Of a stretch of 37,176 bases of DNA, positions 25,476 through 33,648 are shown in pieces (the first letter of the stretch is position 1; each line of letters starts with the position of its first letter). Position numbers and translations under genes: made by a program. Under the pieces are notes generated by a model, which worked only from the letters and a program-made list of their open reading frames with translations, was not told the origin of the DNA and made no database searches. Source of the stretch: Candidatus Omnitrophota bacterium (GTDB lineage Bacteria > Hinthialibacterota > Hinthialibacteria > Hinthialibacterales > Hinthialibacteraceae); NCBI GenBank assembly GCA_003598175.1, contig QZKN01000041.1:1-37176 (forward strand), written 5' to 3'.

Positions 25476-27392
25476 CTATTCGATCGTGATGATCGTTTCT
25501 GTCCATTCACGCAAGTCCCAATCAGCGCTTTGAATGTCGGCCGTGATGACATAAATACCCGGTTTTGTATTTTTGGGTGTGGTAATGTTGTGGTATTGCG
25601 CTTCCGCCTCATGAATCGACGGGATGACTACATTGATTTCACCGTTTTTCTCTTTCCATCCTTCCGGAAAGTTTAAAGCGGTTTGAAATGTCCGTTCGCA
25701 TGGGGAATGGTTGAAAATTCTGAGCGTCAAATCAAACGATTCGCCCGCTTTTACCGTTTGCCAGTAAGGATAAAATCTCGCCCAGCCTTCATCCAGGCCG
25801 TAATTGGGATCGTCGAAGGGAAACAAATCCCGCAGGAGCTCGATTCGGCGGTTGAGAACGTTGATCATGTGATCGATTTGATCGCGGGAAAAGCGAAATG
25901 TGGGATCGACGTGTTGATTGATGAGTAAATAATTCGGTTCCATTTTTCTCAGTGCGTTGAGACAATAAAAATAACCATGATTCGGATGAAGTAGATTGCG
26001 ATTCTGCAAACAATAATCATCGATGCCGGAAGGAGTGAACGAATCGCCGATGAAAAAGATGGATTCACTATTCTCTTTTTCCACAAGCAACGCGCCATGT
26101 AATATTGTCTGACCAGGATGGTAAGAAAACGTCAATTTGAACTCCTTCCACTTGAACAAAGCGCCTTCTTCCATGATTTTCAAATCAGGAATGGGATTCT
26201 GCGTCAGGCAAGGCAGGCGATACGCGGCGGGATTTTCAAGGACGTCCTGTAATTCGCGAATTGTGTATACCGGGCAGTTGAATTCCTGCACTAACGGCAT
26301 GACCTGATCCGTGTGATCGTCGTGGTAATGAGTAATGAAGAGGCCGTCGAGAGATTGTAATGTACCTTCGATCCGCATCTTGATCAATTCATCGATGATT
26401 CTTTTTCCACCGCAATCGACAAGAAAACCGGAGCCGTCCTGTGCGAGGATCAAACGAGAATTGGTGATGGGAATGATCCACGGCGGGAGATTTTCATTCA
26501 CGGTTTCTGCGAATGACATCCAATTGATCCTTGTGGAAGGACCAAGAACGCGCTCCGCTTTTTTTTGAATGTGTTCGTCTTTGAAATACCACCGCAAGGC
26601 ATCGATAGAGAGGTAATTTTCATACGCTTTCTGCAGCCGATCGATCAAACGGGCAATACTTTGTTGTACATTGCGGATGATGGGACCACGCGCGGGAATC
26701 AGCAGGTCCGGATTTTGCTCCGCTACTTTTTTCAAACTGTCAATCAGCTGTGCAGTACGGGCGGCGTAGCCGTGGTAACCGCCGATTTTGGCTTCGGGAA
26801 TGGCGTCTTGCAGGCTGTACCAATCGAGAATTTTGCCGTCGCCGTAAATCAGGTCGCCGGTGAATGCGATTTTCTTCTCATCGATGTCAAGGATATACGT
26901 CACGGCGTCGCGAGTATAACCGGGTGTGGCGAGAACGTGAATCGGAATGCCTTCCCACATCCAGGTTTCGCCGTCTTCGACCGTTTTCGTAATCGGGATG
27001 GGCTGCGTCAATATTTTGGTGGTTTGTTGATAGTAATCGTGAAAGCGTTTTACGGAAAATTCACTCCAAAATTGACTCACACCGGAAAAAAAAGATTCCT
27101 CATTTTTGGGAACGACAGCCTGTGCGCCATTGCGCGCGAGTTTGACGCCTGCCCATGCCACGTCGCGACGATAGTGAGTGAAAAGAACCATATCCGCATT
27201 GATCGCAGGATCACGCGGATCGCCATAAACAGCCAATATTTTTCCATTTTTTTGCAATAATGCGCCGTTAATCGGCCCCGCAATGACGGTCAAATGCGGT
27301 GTGACGGTTTGCGTGTTTGATTCGGCCAAAATCGAGTTGCATGATAATGAAAATAAGAGTGCGATGAGTAGAAACTGCTTCAATTTACACAT
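25476..27392 (-). CDS. Exported protein with two metallo-beta-lactamase folds and a C-terminal Ig-like domain
   Basis: The 638-residue protein has an N-terminal signal peptide (FLLIALLFSLSCNSILA). The first MBL-like domain (about 30-250) keeps the topology (ALLQKNGKILAVYGDPR, TPGYTRDAVTYILD, FTGDLIYGDG) but has THYRRD instead of HxHxDH and GY instead of GH, so it has lost its metal site. The second (about 305-510) has an intact THYHDDHTD (H355, H357, D359, H360), YHPGQTILHGAL and FFIGDSFTP. Residues about 545-638 form a beta-sandwich resembling NEW3-type domains. Probably a periplasmic hydrolase; substrate unknown. The tandem resembles RNase Z/glyoxalase-type duplications in which one half is structural. 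Confidence 0.85.
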   Translation of the reverse strand: MCKLKQFLLIALLFSLSCNSILAESNTQTVTPHLTVIAGPINGALLQKNGKILAVYGDPRDPAINADMVLFTHYRRDVAWAGVKLARNGAQAVVPKNEESFFSGVSQFWSEFSVKRFHDYYQQTTKILTQPIPITKTVEDGETWMWEGIPIHVLATPGYTRDAVTYILDIDEKKIAFTGDLIYGDGKILDWYSLQDAIPEAKIGGYHGYAARTAQLIDSLKKVAEQNPDLLIPARGPIIRNVQQSIARLIDRLQKAYENYLSIDALRWYFKDEHIQKKAERVLGPSTRINWMSFAETVNENLPPWIIPITNSRLILAQDGSGFLVDCGGKRIIDELIKMRIEGTLQSLDGLFITHYHDDHTDQVMPLVQEFNCPVYTIRELQDVLENPAAYRLPCLTQNPIPDLKIMEEGALFKWKEFKLTFSYHPGQTILHGALLVEKENSESIFFIGDSFTPSGIDDYCLQNRNLLHPNHGYFYCLNALRKMEPNYLLINQHVDPTFRFSRDQIDHMINVLNRRIELLRDLFPFDDPNYGLDEGWARFYPYWQTVKAGESFDLTLRIFNHSPCERTFQTALNFPEGWKEKNGEINVVIPSIHEAEAQYHNITTPKNTKPGIYVITADIQSADWDLREWTETIITIE

Positions 27393-27414
27393 TTTACCAT
27401 TTCTTCCTTCATGT

Positions 27415-27621
27415 TTAATATGAACTGATCTTCAAAACGGCAGCGCCGTTGATTTTTCCTTGTTTCAACAATTTTAATACATTATTGGCTTCTTCCGGCG
27501 GAAAAATATGAGTATGCGTTTTGATAGGTAGCTCGACAAACCGCAAAGGATTGGAATCGATGGGAGCGCATTGATTCAGCAGCATGGGGCGCATGTTGAT
27601 ACTCCGGTTTTTATTGCACAT
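27415..27621 (-). pseudogene. 3' fragment of a zinc-type alcohol dehydrogenase gene
   Basis: The last ~40 residues (VELPIKTHTHIFPPEEANNV with LKLLKQGKINGAAVLKI) match the C-terminus of medium-chain alcohol dehydrogenases. That family ends with an EAN..L..LK.G.I.GAAVL segment. The first ~25 residues are not recognisable. The NAD-binding and zinc-binding domains are absent upstream on this strand (27622-27788), so this is a remnant of a gene of roughly 340 codons. Confidence 0.7.
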
Positions 27622-27788
27622 TCAAACGATTTCTATTCATAAATAGAGTAGAGCAATCTTTCTTGTTCGGCTAGTTTTCCTGGTTCATCCGCCACAAAGG
27701 GCAATCCCCCTGCCGTACAGGACATTGTCGCTCTACCATTGCGGGAGATAACCATCAAGCAATTACGAATCAGCGTTCAATCAACGTC

Positions 27789-29663
27789 ATGAACCATTTG
27801 CACTCACTCAACAATCCGTTCTGGCATAAAAATCTGCAAGCGTTCCGTGCGATTGATGTGGATTTGGCAGATCGGCTTGATCAAATTCCTTCTCCCATGG
27901 ATAACATGATCCTCGCTTACGCGAATGATGGATCGCCTTTCCTCGGCTTGAAACTTCCCTCGGGACAAAATATCCCTCTCAATGATATTAACAATCCCAG
28001 AAAGGAAGCGGAGGAGTGGAGTAAAAGTCTGGGAAACGAATGTTTGCGAGGCGCACACGTCATGCTGATCGGCATGGGATCGGGATATCATCCTTTGGCG
28101 CTGTATCAACAGTCCGACAATGATACTTTTCTCCGGATCGTCGAACCGGTTTTACCGATATTCAAGGCGGCGCTCCATTTGATGGATTTCACGCCGCTGA
28201 TTCACTCGCCGCGGGTTCGGTTTGCGGTGGGAATCGATGAAAAAGGACTCGTACAACAATTATTCAGCGGAATAGCAGCCAATCGAATGCGAGCGCAGGG
28301 GATTCGGCTCGTTTATCCCAAATCCTCGGCATTTCTTCATCAAAATTTCATCAAACAACTCTCTCAATCGCTTGCCGAAGCAATTCAACTCGACAAACTC
28401 AAATTCAAAACGGAAGAAATACAAGGGAAAACCATATTCGCAAACATCACGGCCAATCTGCCAATGGTTCTGCGGGGAACGCCGTCGCTCCGCCTTCACG
28501 GCAAGGCGGCAGGAATGCCGGCCTTGGTCATTGCCGCCGGCCCCACTTTGGACGAAGCGATTTCCACAATCGATTCGATCAAAGATCGAGTCCTCATCAT
28601 CGCCGTCGACACCGCCTATCGCATTTTGTATCGACATGGAATCCCCGCTGATTTGGTGGTCAGTCTGGATTTCACCGAATTGAATGCGAGGCATTTCGAC
28701 GGCATCGAATCGGATCAAGCTTTGCTGGCTGCTTTTCCCGGTATTCATCCATCCATTGTTCAGAAATACAAGGAACGAACGTTTTTTTTCGATCATGCGT
28801 CATCTGTCGATTGCGCGCTCGGCGCCACGCCGTTTTTTAAAAACCTGACCTCTCTCGATCCGCTTGGCGACTTGATTTCGTACGGCTCCACCGCCCATGC
28901 CGCCTATCACCTCGCCCGTTTGATGGGCTGCACGCCCATCCTGCTGGTCGGCAATGACTTGTCCTTCCCATCGGCGAAATGGTACGCGGACGGCGCGATG
29001 CAAAACGAGATTCTACAGCCGGAGCGAGAGAAAGAAGAACTGCTCGACGTTCCCGCGAATGACGGTTCCATGACAAAGACCAGCGGACTCTACAAAATTT
29101 ATCTCGATGCATTCGCGGAATTGATCGGCAAAACCGCGGGCAATGTCATCAACACGTCCCGTTGCGGCGCAAAAATATCCGGTTGCCCTTATCTCTCGCT
29201 TGAAACCGCCGTCGCTTCTCTTCCCTGCCGCCTTCTCGACAAATCATTTTTGTTTGACGCCCTTTCCTCCACAGGCGGCATACAACAAAATACGTTTGTG
29301 CAGGAAATCAATCATCTGATCGATCGCTGCAACGCGAATCGGCGGCAATTGGAAAAGTTGGAAGGCCAGGCAAAATCCCTGGCGATCGCGAACCCCAAAT
29401 TCTCTCAAAAAACGAAAGAGATTTTAATTACGTTTTCCACTTTTTTATCCCGCGATCCGTCGGTATACGCATTGTGCCTTCCCCTGTGCCCCCGTTCCAC
29501 CGTCGAATTGCTCGGCCAATTGGGAAATGCGGGATTGCTGGGAGGCAAAGAATGGGAGCAAAACGAGATGGCAAAAAAACGATGTGTCCATTTTTTAGAA
29601 GATTTCAAACAGGCAACGATTTACGTATCCGAAACGCTGGAACAAGCGTTGCGCTTGCTGTAA
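27789..29663 (+). CDS. DUF115/Maf-type glycosyltransferase-like protein
   Basis: The 624-residue protein has the 6-hydroxymethylpterin-pyrophosphokinase-like DUF115 core seen in motility-associated factor (Maf) proteins. Visible blocks are HVMLIGMGSGYHPLAL near 100, PALVIAAGPTLDEAISTIDS near 252, LIIAVDTAYRILYRHGIPAD with LVVSLDF near 280, and ILLVGNDLSFPS near 385. Maf proteins are linked to flagellin glycosylation with nonulosonic acids; others act in glycan pathways. The C-terminal ~150 residues are helical. It precedes a GT-C-like membrane protein by 76 bp on the same strand, so a shared glycan role is a reasonable inference. No flagellar genes are in the window. Confidence 0.85.
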   Translation: MNHLHSLNNPFWHKNLQAFRAIDVDLADRLDQIPSPMDNMILAYANDGSPFLGLKLPSGQNIPLNDINNPRKEAEEWSKSLGNECLRGAHVMLIGMGSGYHPLALYQQSDNDTFLRIVEPVLPIFKAALHLMDFTPLIHSPRVRFAVGIDEKGLVQQLFSGIAANRMRAQGIRLVYPKSSAFLHQNFIKQLSQSLAEAIQLDKLKFKTEEIQGKTIFANITANLPMVLRGTPSLRLHGKAAGMPALVIAAGPTLDEAISTIDSIKDRVLIIAVDTAYRILYRHGIPADLVVSLDFTELNARHFDGIESDQALLAAFPGIHPSIVQKYKERTFFFDHASSVDCALGATPFFKNLTSLDPLGDLISYGSTAHAAYHLARLMGCTPILLVGNDLSFPSAKWYADGAMQNEILQPEREKEELLDVPANDGSMTKTSGLYKIYLDAFAELIGKTAGNVINTSRCGAKISGCPYLSLETAVASLPCRLLDKSFLFDALSSTGGIQQNTFVQEINHLIDRCNANRRQLEKLEGQAKSLAIANPKFSQKTKEILITFSTFLSRDPSVYALCLPLCPRSTVELLGQLGNAGLLGGKEWEQNEMAKKRCVHFLEDFKQATIYVSETLEQALRLL

Positions 29664-29739
29664 GTTGTTAATATCAAAACGGAACGCCGGCATCCTGACG
29701 GCATGATTTCCGGTATTTCTCAACATCCCGGTTGCTTGC

Positions 29740-32001
29740 ATGAACAAATTGAATCTCTTGTCCGTAATAATAAAAAACCAGCCTCTCGGCAAACACACGA
29801 AAATTTTGCTGTTCTGCCTGCTCTTGACCTTTTTGCAGGGGATGCTCTTTATCGGAACACAAATCGTGATGACGGGAATGCTTGCCAGTCCGTTGGATGA
29901 CGCCTACATCCATCTGCAATATGCGAAACAAATCGCAAAAGGCGCTTATTTTCAATATCAGGACGGAGCGCCGATCACAAGCGGCGAAACCAGTTTCTTA
30001 TATGCCCATTTGCTGGCGCTGGGATGTCTTCTTGGCTTTCATGGAACGGGTTTGTTGGCGTGGGCGCAGATCATCGCGTTCGTTTGCCTGGCCGCGATTT
30101 TCTATTTGCTCATTCAGATCGGGGACAATCTGTCTCATCCGCGGGCAGGGTGGGGCGCGGCGGTTCTTGTTTTTTGTTCCGGCTGCCTGGCATGGGCGTT
30201 TTGGAGCGGCATGGAGATCGCTTTATTCACCGCCCTGCTGCTTTTCGTATGCTACCTGATTACCTGCCCCGTGTTTTCGGCAAAATGCTTGTGGTATGCG
30301 CTCGGCCTGTTGTGCCTTTGCCGGCCGGAAGGCATGATTTGCGCTTTCGTGATCCTCATGATTTCGGTTTTATCTATTTTTATCTCCTCCGAATCGTTTC
30401 TTTTTCCCTTCAAGACAAATGATCTCCACCATTCGTTTATTTCGAGATTGAAACAATTCCGGATGATGCATTCTTCCTTTATGTTTTTTCTTTTCAGCAT
30501 TATCGGTCCCCCTCTCTTTTTTTACTTTTCTCTCGGCCGCGTATCCGGCAACAGCCTGCTGGCGAAAAGCTTGCTGTACAGCCCGATTCTGACCTCGTTC
30601 GAAAAGGGGATGGAATTTTTTTCCAATGTGGGCTCCATTGGTTTATTCTTTATGGGCCATCCCGCCGCCACTCCGCACATCGGCGAATATCTTATGCCGG
30701 GAACGCTGTTATTCGCCGTAATCGGTGTAATCGGTTTGTTCTTATCCCGTTCTCTCTCTCAAAAATGGTTCACCGCCGTCGCGGGACTCTCGCTCACGAC
30801 CTTGATTTTCGCCGTGGCGACTTTAGAGGTGTGGCCGCTGCATAATTATCGTTATTTGCTCCCTTATTTCCCGCTTTTATTCCTTTTCGGCATCATCGGC
30901 CTGGAAACCCTTTTTTCATGGATCAAATTCCAAACCCTTTTGCCGGTCACAACCCTGCTTCTCATCGCGATTCTGCTGCAAACTTCGTACTTTCCCGCCT
31001 GGGCGGGACGATTTGCGAAGAACGCCGCCAGCATATATGAAAAACAAATCCAAACCTCACGCTGGATCAGCCGCTATTTGCCGTCGGACCGTCCCATTGC
31101 GATCAACGACGCCGGCGCATTGGCCTATTATGGCGCACTGAAAATCTATGACCTCGTCGGTCTGGTTACCAACGACACGACTCTGGCTTATCGCATGGGC
31201 GAAGGAGGGTTATACGAATCGCTGGAACATCTTTCCGAAACGGAGCGTCCCCACTACGCCGTGGTTTTTCCTTCCTGGTTCCAGGAATCCGCTATCACAT
31301 ACGATATTTTTTACAAACCGCTCGTTTCATTTCCCGATCCGTTCGATCGCACATTCGGCAAAACCGTGTATCACATCAACTGGAGTTACGCCGGCATGGA
31401 AAACCAGCCTCGCCAGGCGACCATGAAGCCGAACTGGATCGTCAAAGATTCACTGGATATCGCTGATTTGCGCAGTGAGGCCGACCACCAGTACACCTTC
31501 CAGGTTCATCACAATCGATTTCCCCGCATTCCCGTACCGTTTCGCCGCAATTTCGGGTATCACGAGGAAATCGACGAATTGTGGCCTGACATCGAGAACG
31601 AACAGGAGGAACTGATTCCCATTCTCCGGCAGCAGGGGATTCTCAATCAATTCGATATCGTCGACGCCGGCAGACGGATCGACGGAGAGGAACAATTTAC
31701 GTTGGGAAACCTTACGGCTGGAAAAGAAACCTATTTAATCATACGAACGTGCTATGGAATGGGCGAGCGGTACACGTTCGCCTATCGCATGGGCGTCTTT
31801 GTCGACAACATTTATTTAGGTGAATGGAATGTGGAAGGCACGTCGTGGAATTGGTATGAGTCCATCTTTACCATTACCGGCGAAGCTGTTAAAACAGATT
31901 CGCTGCGGATTCGCATTAAAAATATGAGAACGCAAAATTATCCTTACTACGCTTCGTATTATTATTGGATATGTCAGGAAAACGAGGACGCCCAGCCTTG
32001 A
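29740..32001 (+). CDS. GT-C-type membrane glycosyltransferase-like protein with C-terminal beta domain
   Basis: The 753-residue protein starts with one transmembrane helix (KILLFCLLLTFLQGMLFIGT). An extracytoplasmic loop then has SPLDDAYIHLQYAKQIAKGA, matching the acidic loop-1 motif of GT-C enzymes (PMT/ArnT-like). Some ten more hydrophobic segments follow up to about residue 420, including the family's CRPEGMICAF. The remaining ~330 residues are soluble and extracytoplasmic; the part from about 625 (FDIVDAGRRIDGEEQFTLGN) is probably a beta-sandwich. Lipid-linked sugar donors are expected; acceptor unknown. The stop codon TGA (31999-32001) is formed inside the first hairpin of a repeat cluster, so the last residues (EDAQP) may come from that insertion. 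Confidence 0.78.
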   Translation: MNKLNLLSVIIKNQPLGKHTKILLFCLLLTFLQGMLFIGTQIVMTGMLASPLDDAYIHLQYAKQIAKGAYFQYQDGAPITSGETSFLYAHLLALGCLLGFHGTGLLAWAQIIAFVCLAAIFYLLIQIGDNLSHPRAGWGAAVLVFCSGCLAWAFWSGMEIALFTALLLFVCYLITCPVFSAKCLWYALGLLCLCRPEGMICAFVILMISVLSIFISSESFLFPFKTNDLHHSFISRLKQFRMMHSSFMFFLFSIIGPPLFFYFSLGRVSGNSLLAKSLLYSPILTSFEKGMEFFSNVGSIGLFFMGHPAATPHIGEYLMPGTLLFAVIGVIGLFLSRSLSQKWFTAVAGLSLTTLIFAVATLEVWPLHNYRYLLPYFPLLFLFGIIGLETLFSWIKFQTLLPVTTLLLIAILLQTSYFPAWAGRFAKNAASIYEKQIQTSRWISRYLPSDRPIAINDAGALAYYGALKIYDLVGLVTNDTTLAYRMGEGGLYESLEHLSETERPHYAVVFPSWFQESAITYDIFYKPLVSFPDPFDRTFGKTVYHINWSYAGMENQPRQATMKPNWIVKDSLDIADLRSEADHQYTFQVHHNRFPRIPVPFRRNFGYHEEIDELWPDIENEQEELIPILRQQGILNQFDIVDAGRRIDGEEQFTLGNLTAGKETYLIIRTCYGMGERYTFAYRMGVFVDNIYLGEWNVEGTSWNWYESIFTITGEAVKTDSLRIRIKNMRTQNYPYYASYYYWICQENEDAQP

Positions 32002-32070
32002 AAGGCTGGGCTCCTAATCCATTGCCCCGCGGGGGCAAACGATATCAAGCCCACCGTTTCAACGGTGGGC
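31990..32070. repeat. Cluster of three perfect hairpins (second REP-like family)
   Basis: GCCCAGCCTT-GA-AAGGCTGGGC (31990-32011), TTGCCCC-GCG-GGGGCAA (32022-32038) and GCCCACCGTT-TC-AACGGTGGGC (32049-32070) lie one after another. All have perfect stems and 2-3 base loops. They resemble the GCCCT/AGGGC and ACCCC/GGGGT hairpins of the elements at 54-498 and 25171-25339 and may be a related BIME-like mosaic. The first could also terminate transcription of the GT-C-like gene, though no T-run follows. Confidence 0.75.
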
Positions 32071-32102
32071 GCTACACGGTCGATGGAATGCAGCATGTTG
32101 AT

Positions 32103-32305
32103 ATAAACTGTCATGATCGGTTGATCACAACGAAGGATGAAAATAGGTTGTGGTGCGTACCTCTGGTCTGCACATGCGGGCAGGATGCCCGCGCTCCGGC
32201 ATTTTCATATAAACTGTCATGATCAATTGATCACAACGATGGATGTAAATAGGTTGTGGTGCGTACCTCTGGTCTGCACGTGCAGACCAGAGGTACGCAC
32301 CACAA
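32103..32305 (+). repeat. Duplicated 106-bp intergenic repeat ending in a 52-bp perfect palindrome
   Basis: Two copies lie 106 bp apart. Each holds ATAAACTGTCATGATC, then a TTGATCACAACGA segment (the second copy has the perfect palindrome TGATCAATTGATCA at 32220-32233), then GTTGTGGTGCGTACCTCTGG and TCTGCAC. Copy one ends with GCGGGCAGGATGCCCGC. Copy two instead continues directly into its own reverse complement, forming a perfect 52-bp palindrome (32254-32305) followed by six T residues (32306-32311). Related sequence lies at 10519-10609 (inverted) and 36657-36715. The 345-bp gap 32002-32346 holds no gene. Confidence 0.85.
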
Positions 32306-32311
32306 TTTTTT
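32254..32311 (+). terminator. 52-bp perfect palindrome plus T-run, terminator-like
   Basis: TTGTGGTGCGTACCTCTGGT and the bases up to 32279 pair perfectly with 32280-32305, and T6 follows. On a transcript it would form a 26-bp stem and could end transcripts from upstream or attenuate entry into the operon starting at 32347. It may simply be repeat debris, and so perfect a stem with no spacer needs a tight turn. Confidence 0.5.
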
Positions 32312-32346
32312 CATAAAAAAGAAATAAGCGGAAAGGAGTGTAATTC

Positions 32347-33303
32347 ATGAATCTCAATTCATCTCTATCAAGGCGCGAATTCACGAAAATTTCAACAATG
32401 AGCGCGGTCATCCTGACTTCGACGACAATACAGGGCGCAGGGGATGCCAATCAAAGCGGCCACGCCATTCGTCTCGGCGGACCGGTCTTCGAAAAATACG
32501 ATTCTCCGGAAGCATGGGCAGCCGCGGTAAAACGTTTGGGCTATAGCGCGGTTTATTGTCCGGTCAATGCCGAGCAAAGCGGTGAGACGATTAAAGCCTA
32601 TGAAGAAACGGCGAAGAAAAACAACATCCTCATCGCGGAAGTGGGCGCGTGGAGCAATCCGATCAGCCCGAACGATGACGAACGCAACCAGGCGATTGCG
32701 CATTGTAAAAAACAATTGGCTCTGGCGGATCAGACCGGCGCGAACTGCTGCGTCAACATCAGCGGTTCGCGAAACGCCGCCAATTGGGCAGGACCACACG
32801 AAGAGAACCTGACGCAGGAAACCTTCGATCGGATCGTGGAAACAACCCGCGGCATCATCGACGCCGTGAAACCGAAACGGACCTATTTTACCCTGGAAAT
32901 GATGCCGTGGTGTTTTCCGGATTCGGTGGACTCGTATCTGCAACTGATAAAAGCCATCGATCGCCAACAATTCGCCGTACATCTTGATCCGGTCAACATC
33001 GTTTGCAGTCCGCAACGCTATTTCAACAATGGCGGTTTGATTCGCGAATGTTTTGAAAAACTGGGGCCGCACATCCGCAGCTGCCACGCCAAGGATATTA
33101 TCCTCTCGGAAAAACTGACCACTCATCTCGACGAAATCCGACCGGGATTGGGAAAATTGGACTACGTAACTTTTCTGAAAGAACTGGCGGCGCTGGACAA
33201 TGTTCCTTTAATGTTGGAACATTTAAGTTCGGCGGAAGAATACAAAGAAGCCGCCGACCATATTCGCGCCGTGGGCAAGGAAAATGGAATTGCCTTCGCG
33301 TAA
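32347..33303 (+). CDS. Tat-exported sugar phosphate isomerase/epimerase-like TIM barrel
   Basis: The 318-residue protein has a twin-arginine leader (LSRREFTKISTMSAVILTST) typical of the S/TRRxFxK motif. The xylose-isomerase-like TIM barrel (AP-endonuclease family 2) follows. Metal-site positions are visible as YFTLEMMPWC, VHLDPVNIV, SCHAKDI and LMLEHLSS. Such Tat-exported barrels are abundant in Planctomycetes and relatives and are thought to act on sugars outside the cytoplasm; the substrate here is unknown. ATG has AAAGGAG 8 bp upstream. It is the first gene of an operon with a STAS protein 12 bp downstream. Confidence 0.88.
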   Translation: MNLNSSLSRREFTKISTMSAVILTSTTIQGAGDANQSGHAIRLGGPVFEKYDSPEAWAAAVKRLGYSAVYCPVNAEQSGETIKAYEETAKKNNILIAEVGAWSNPISPNDDERNQAIAHCKKQLALADQTGANCCVNISGSRNAANWAGPHEENLTQETFDRIVETTRGIIDAVKPKRTYFTLEMMPWCFPDSVDSYLQLIKAIDRQQFAVHLDPVNIVCSPQRYFNNGGLIRECFEKLGPHIRSCHAKDIILSEKLTTHLDEIRPGLGKLDYVTFLKELAALDNVPLMLEHLSSAEEYKEAADHIRAVGKENGIAFA

Positions 33304-33315
33304 TCGAGGTGAAAC

Positions 33316-33636
33316 ATGCAATGCAACGTGAAGGAAACGAACGACACGGGAACGCTTGAAATCACCGGAGATTTGGATTCTCTTCATTCCTTTGAATTTG
33401 AGCAAGCGCTCGATTTATTTCTGAACATGGAATATGGAAAAGTCGTTCTTGACTTCGCCGGCGTGAAATATATTTCAAGCGGAGGGCTTCGCGTTCTCGT
33501 GGAAGCGGCCAAACGACTGCGTGAAAAACAACAGAAACTGACCTTGATCAACGTCAACACGATCGTGCGAAAAATTTTGGTCACTTCCGGCTTCCATAAA
33601 TTTCTCGATATCCATTCCCGCGAGGCATCAACGTAA
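33316..33636 (+). CDS. STAS-domain anti-sigma factor antagonist (SpoIIAA/RsbV-like)
   Basis: The 106-residue protein is a single STAS domain: GTLEITGDLDSLHSFEFEQA, then GKVVLDFAGVKYISSGGLRV and LVEAAKRLREKQQKLTLINV. The serine pair S54-S55 in YISSGGLR is where RsbV/SpoIIAA proteins are phosphorylated by their RsbW-like kinase. ATG has GAGGTGA 6 bp upstream. The gene is 12 bp after the TIM barrel and 12 bp before the MBL/kinase-like fusion, so these are one transcript. The obvious local kinase candidate is the RsbW-GNAT fusion at 23620, or the degenerate kinase region of the next gene. Confidence 0.93.
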   Translation: MQCNVKETNDTGTLEITGDLDSLHSFEFEQALDLFLNMEYGKVVLDFAGVKYISSGGLRVLVEAAKRLREKQQKLTLINVNTIVRKILVTSGFHKFLDIHSREAST

Positions 33637-33648
33637 GAAGGAGCATCC

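Noticed and set aside
31965-32222. 85-residue plus-strand frame
   Set aside because: It consists of translated REP hairpins and the 106-bp repeat.
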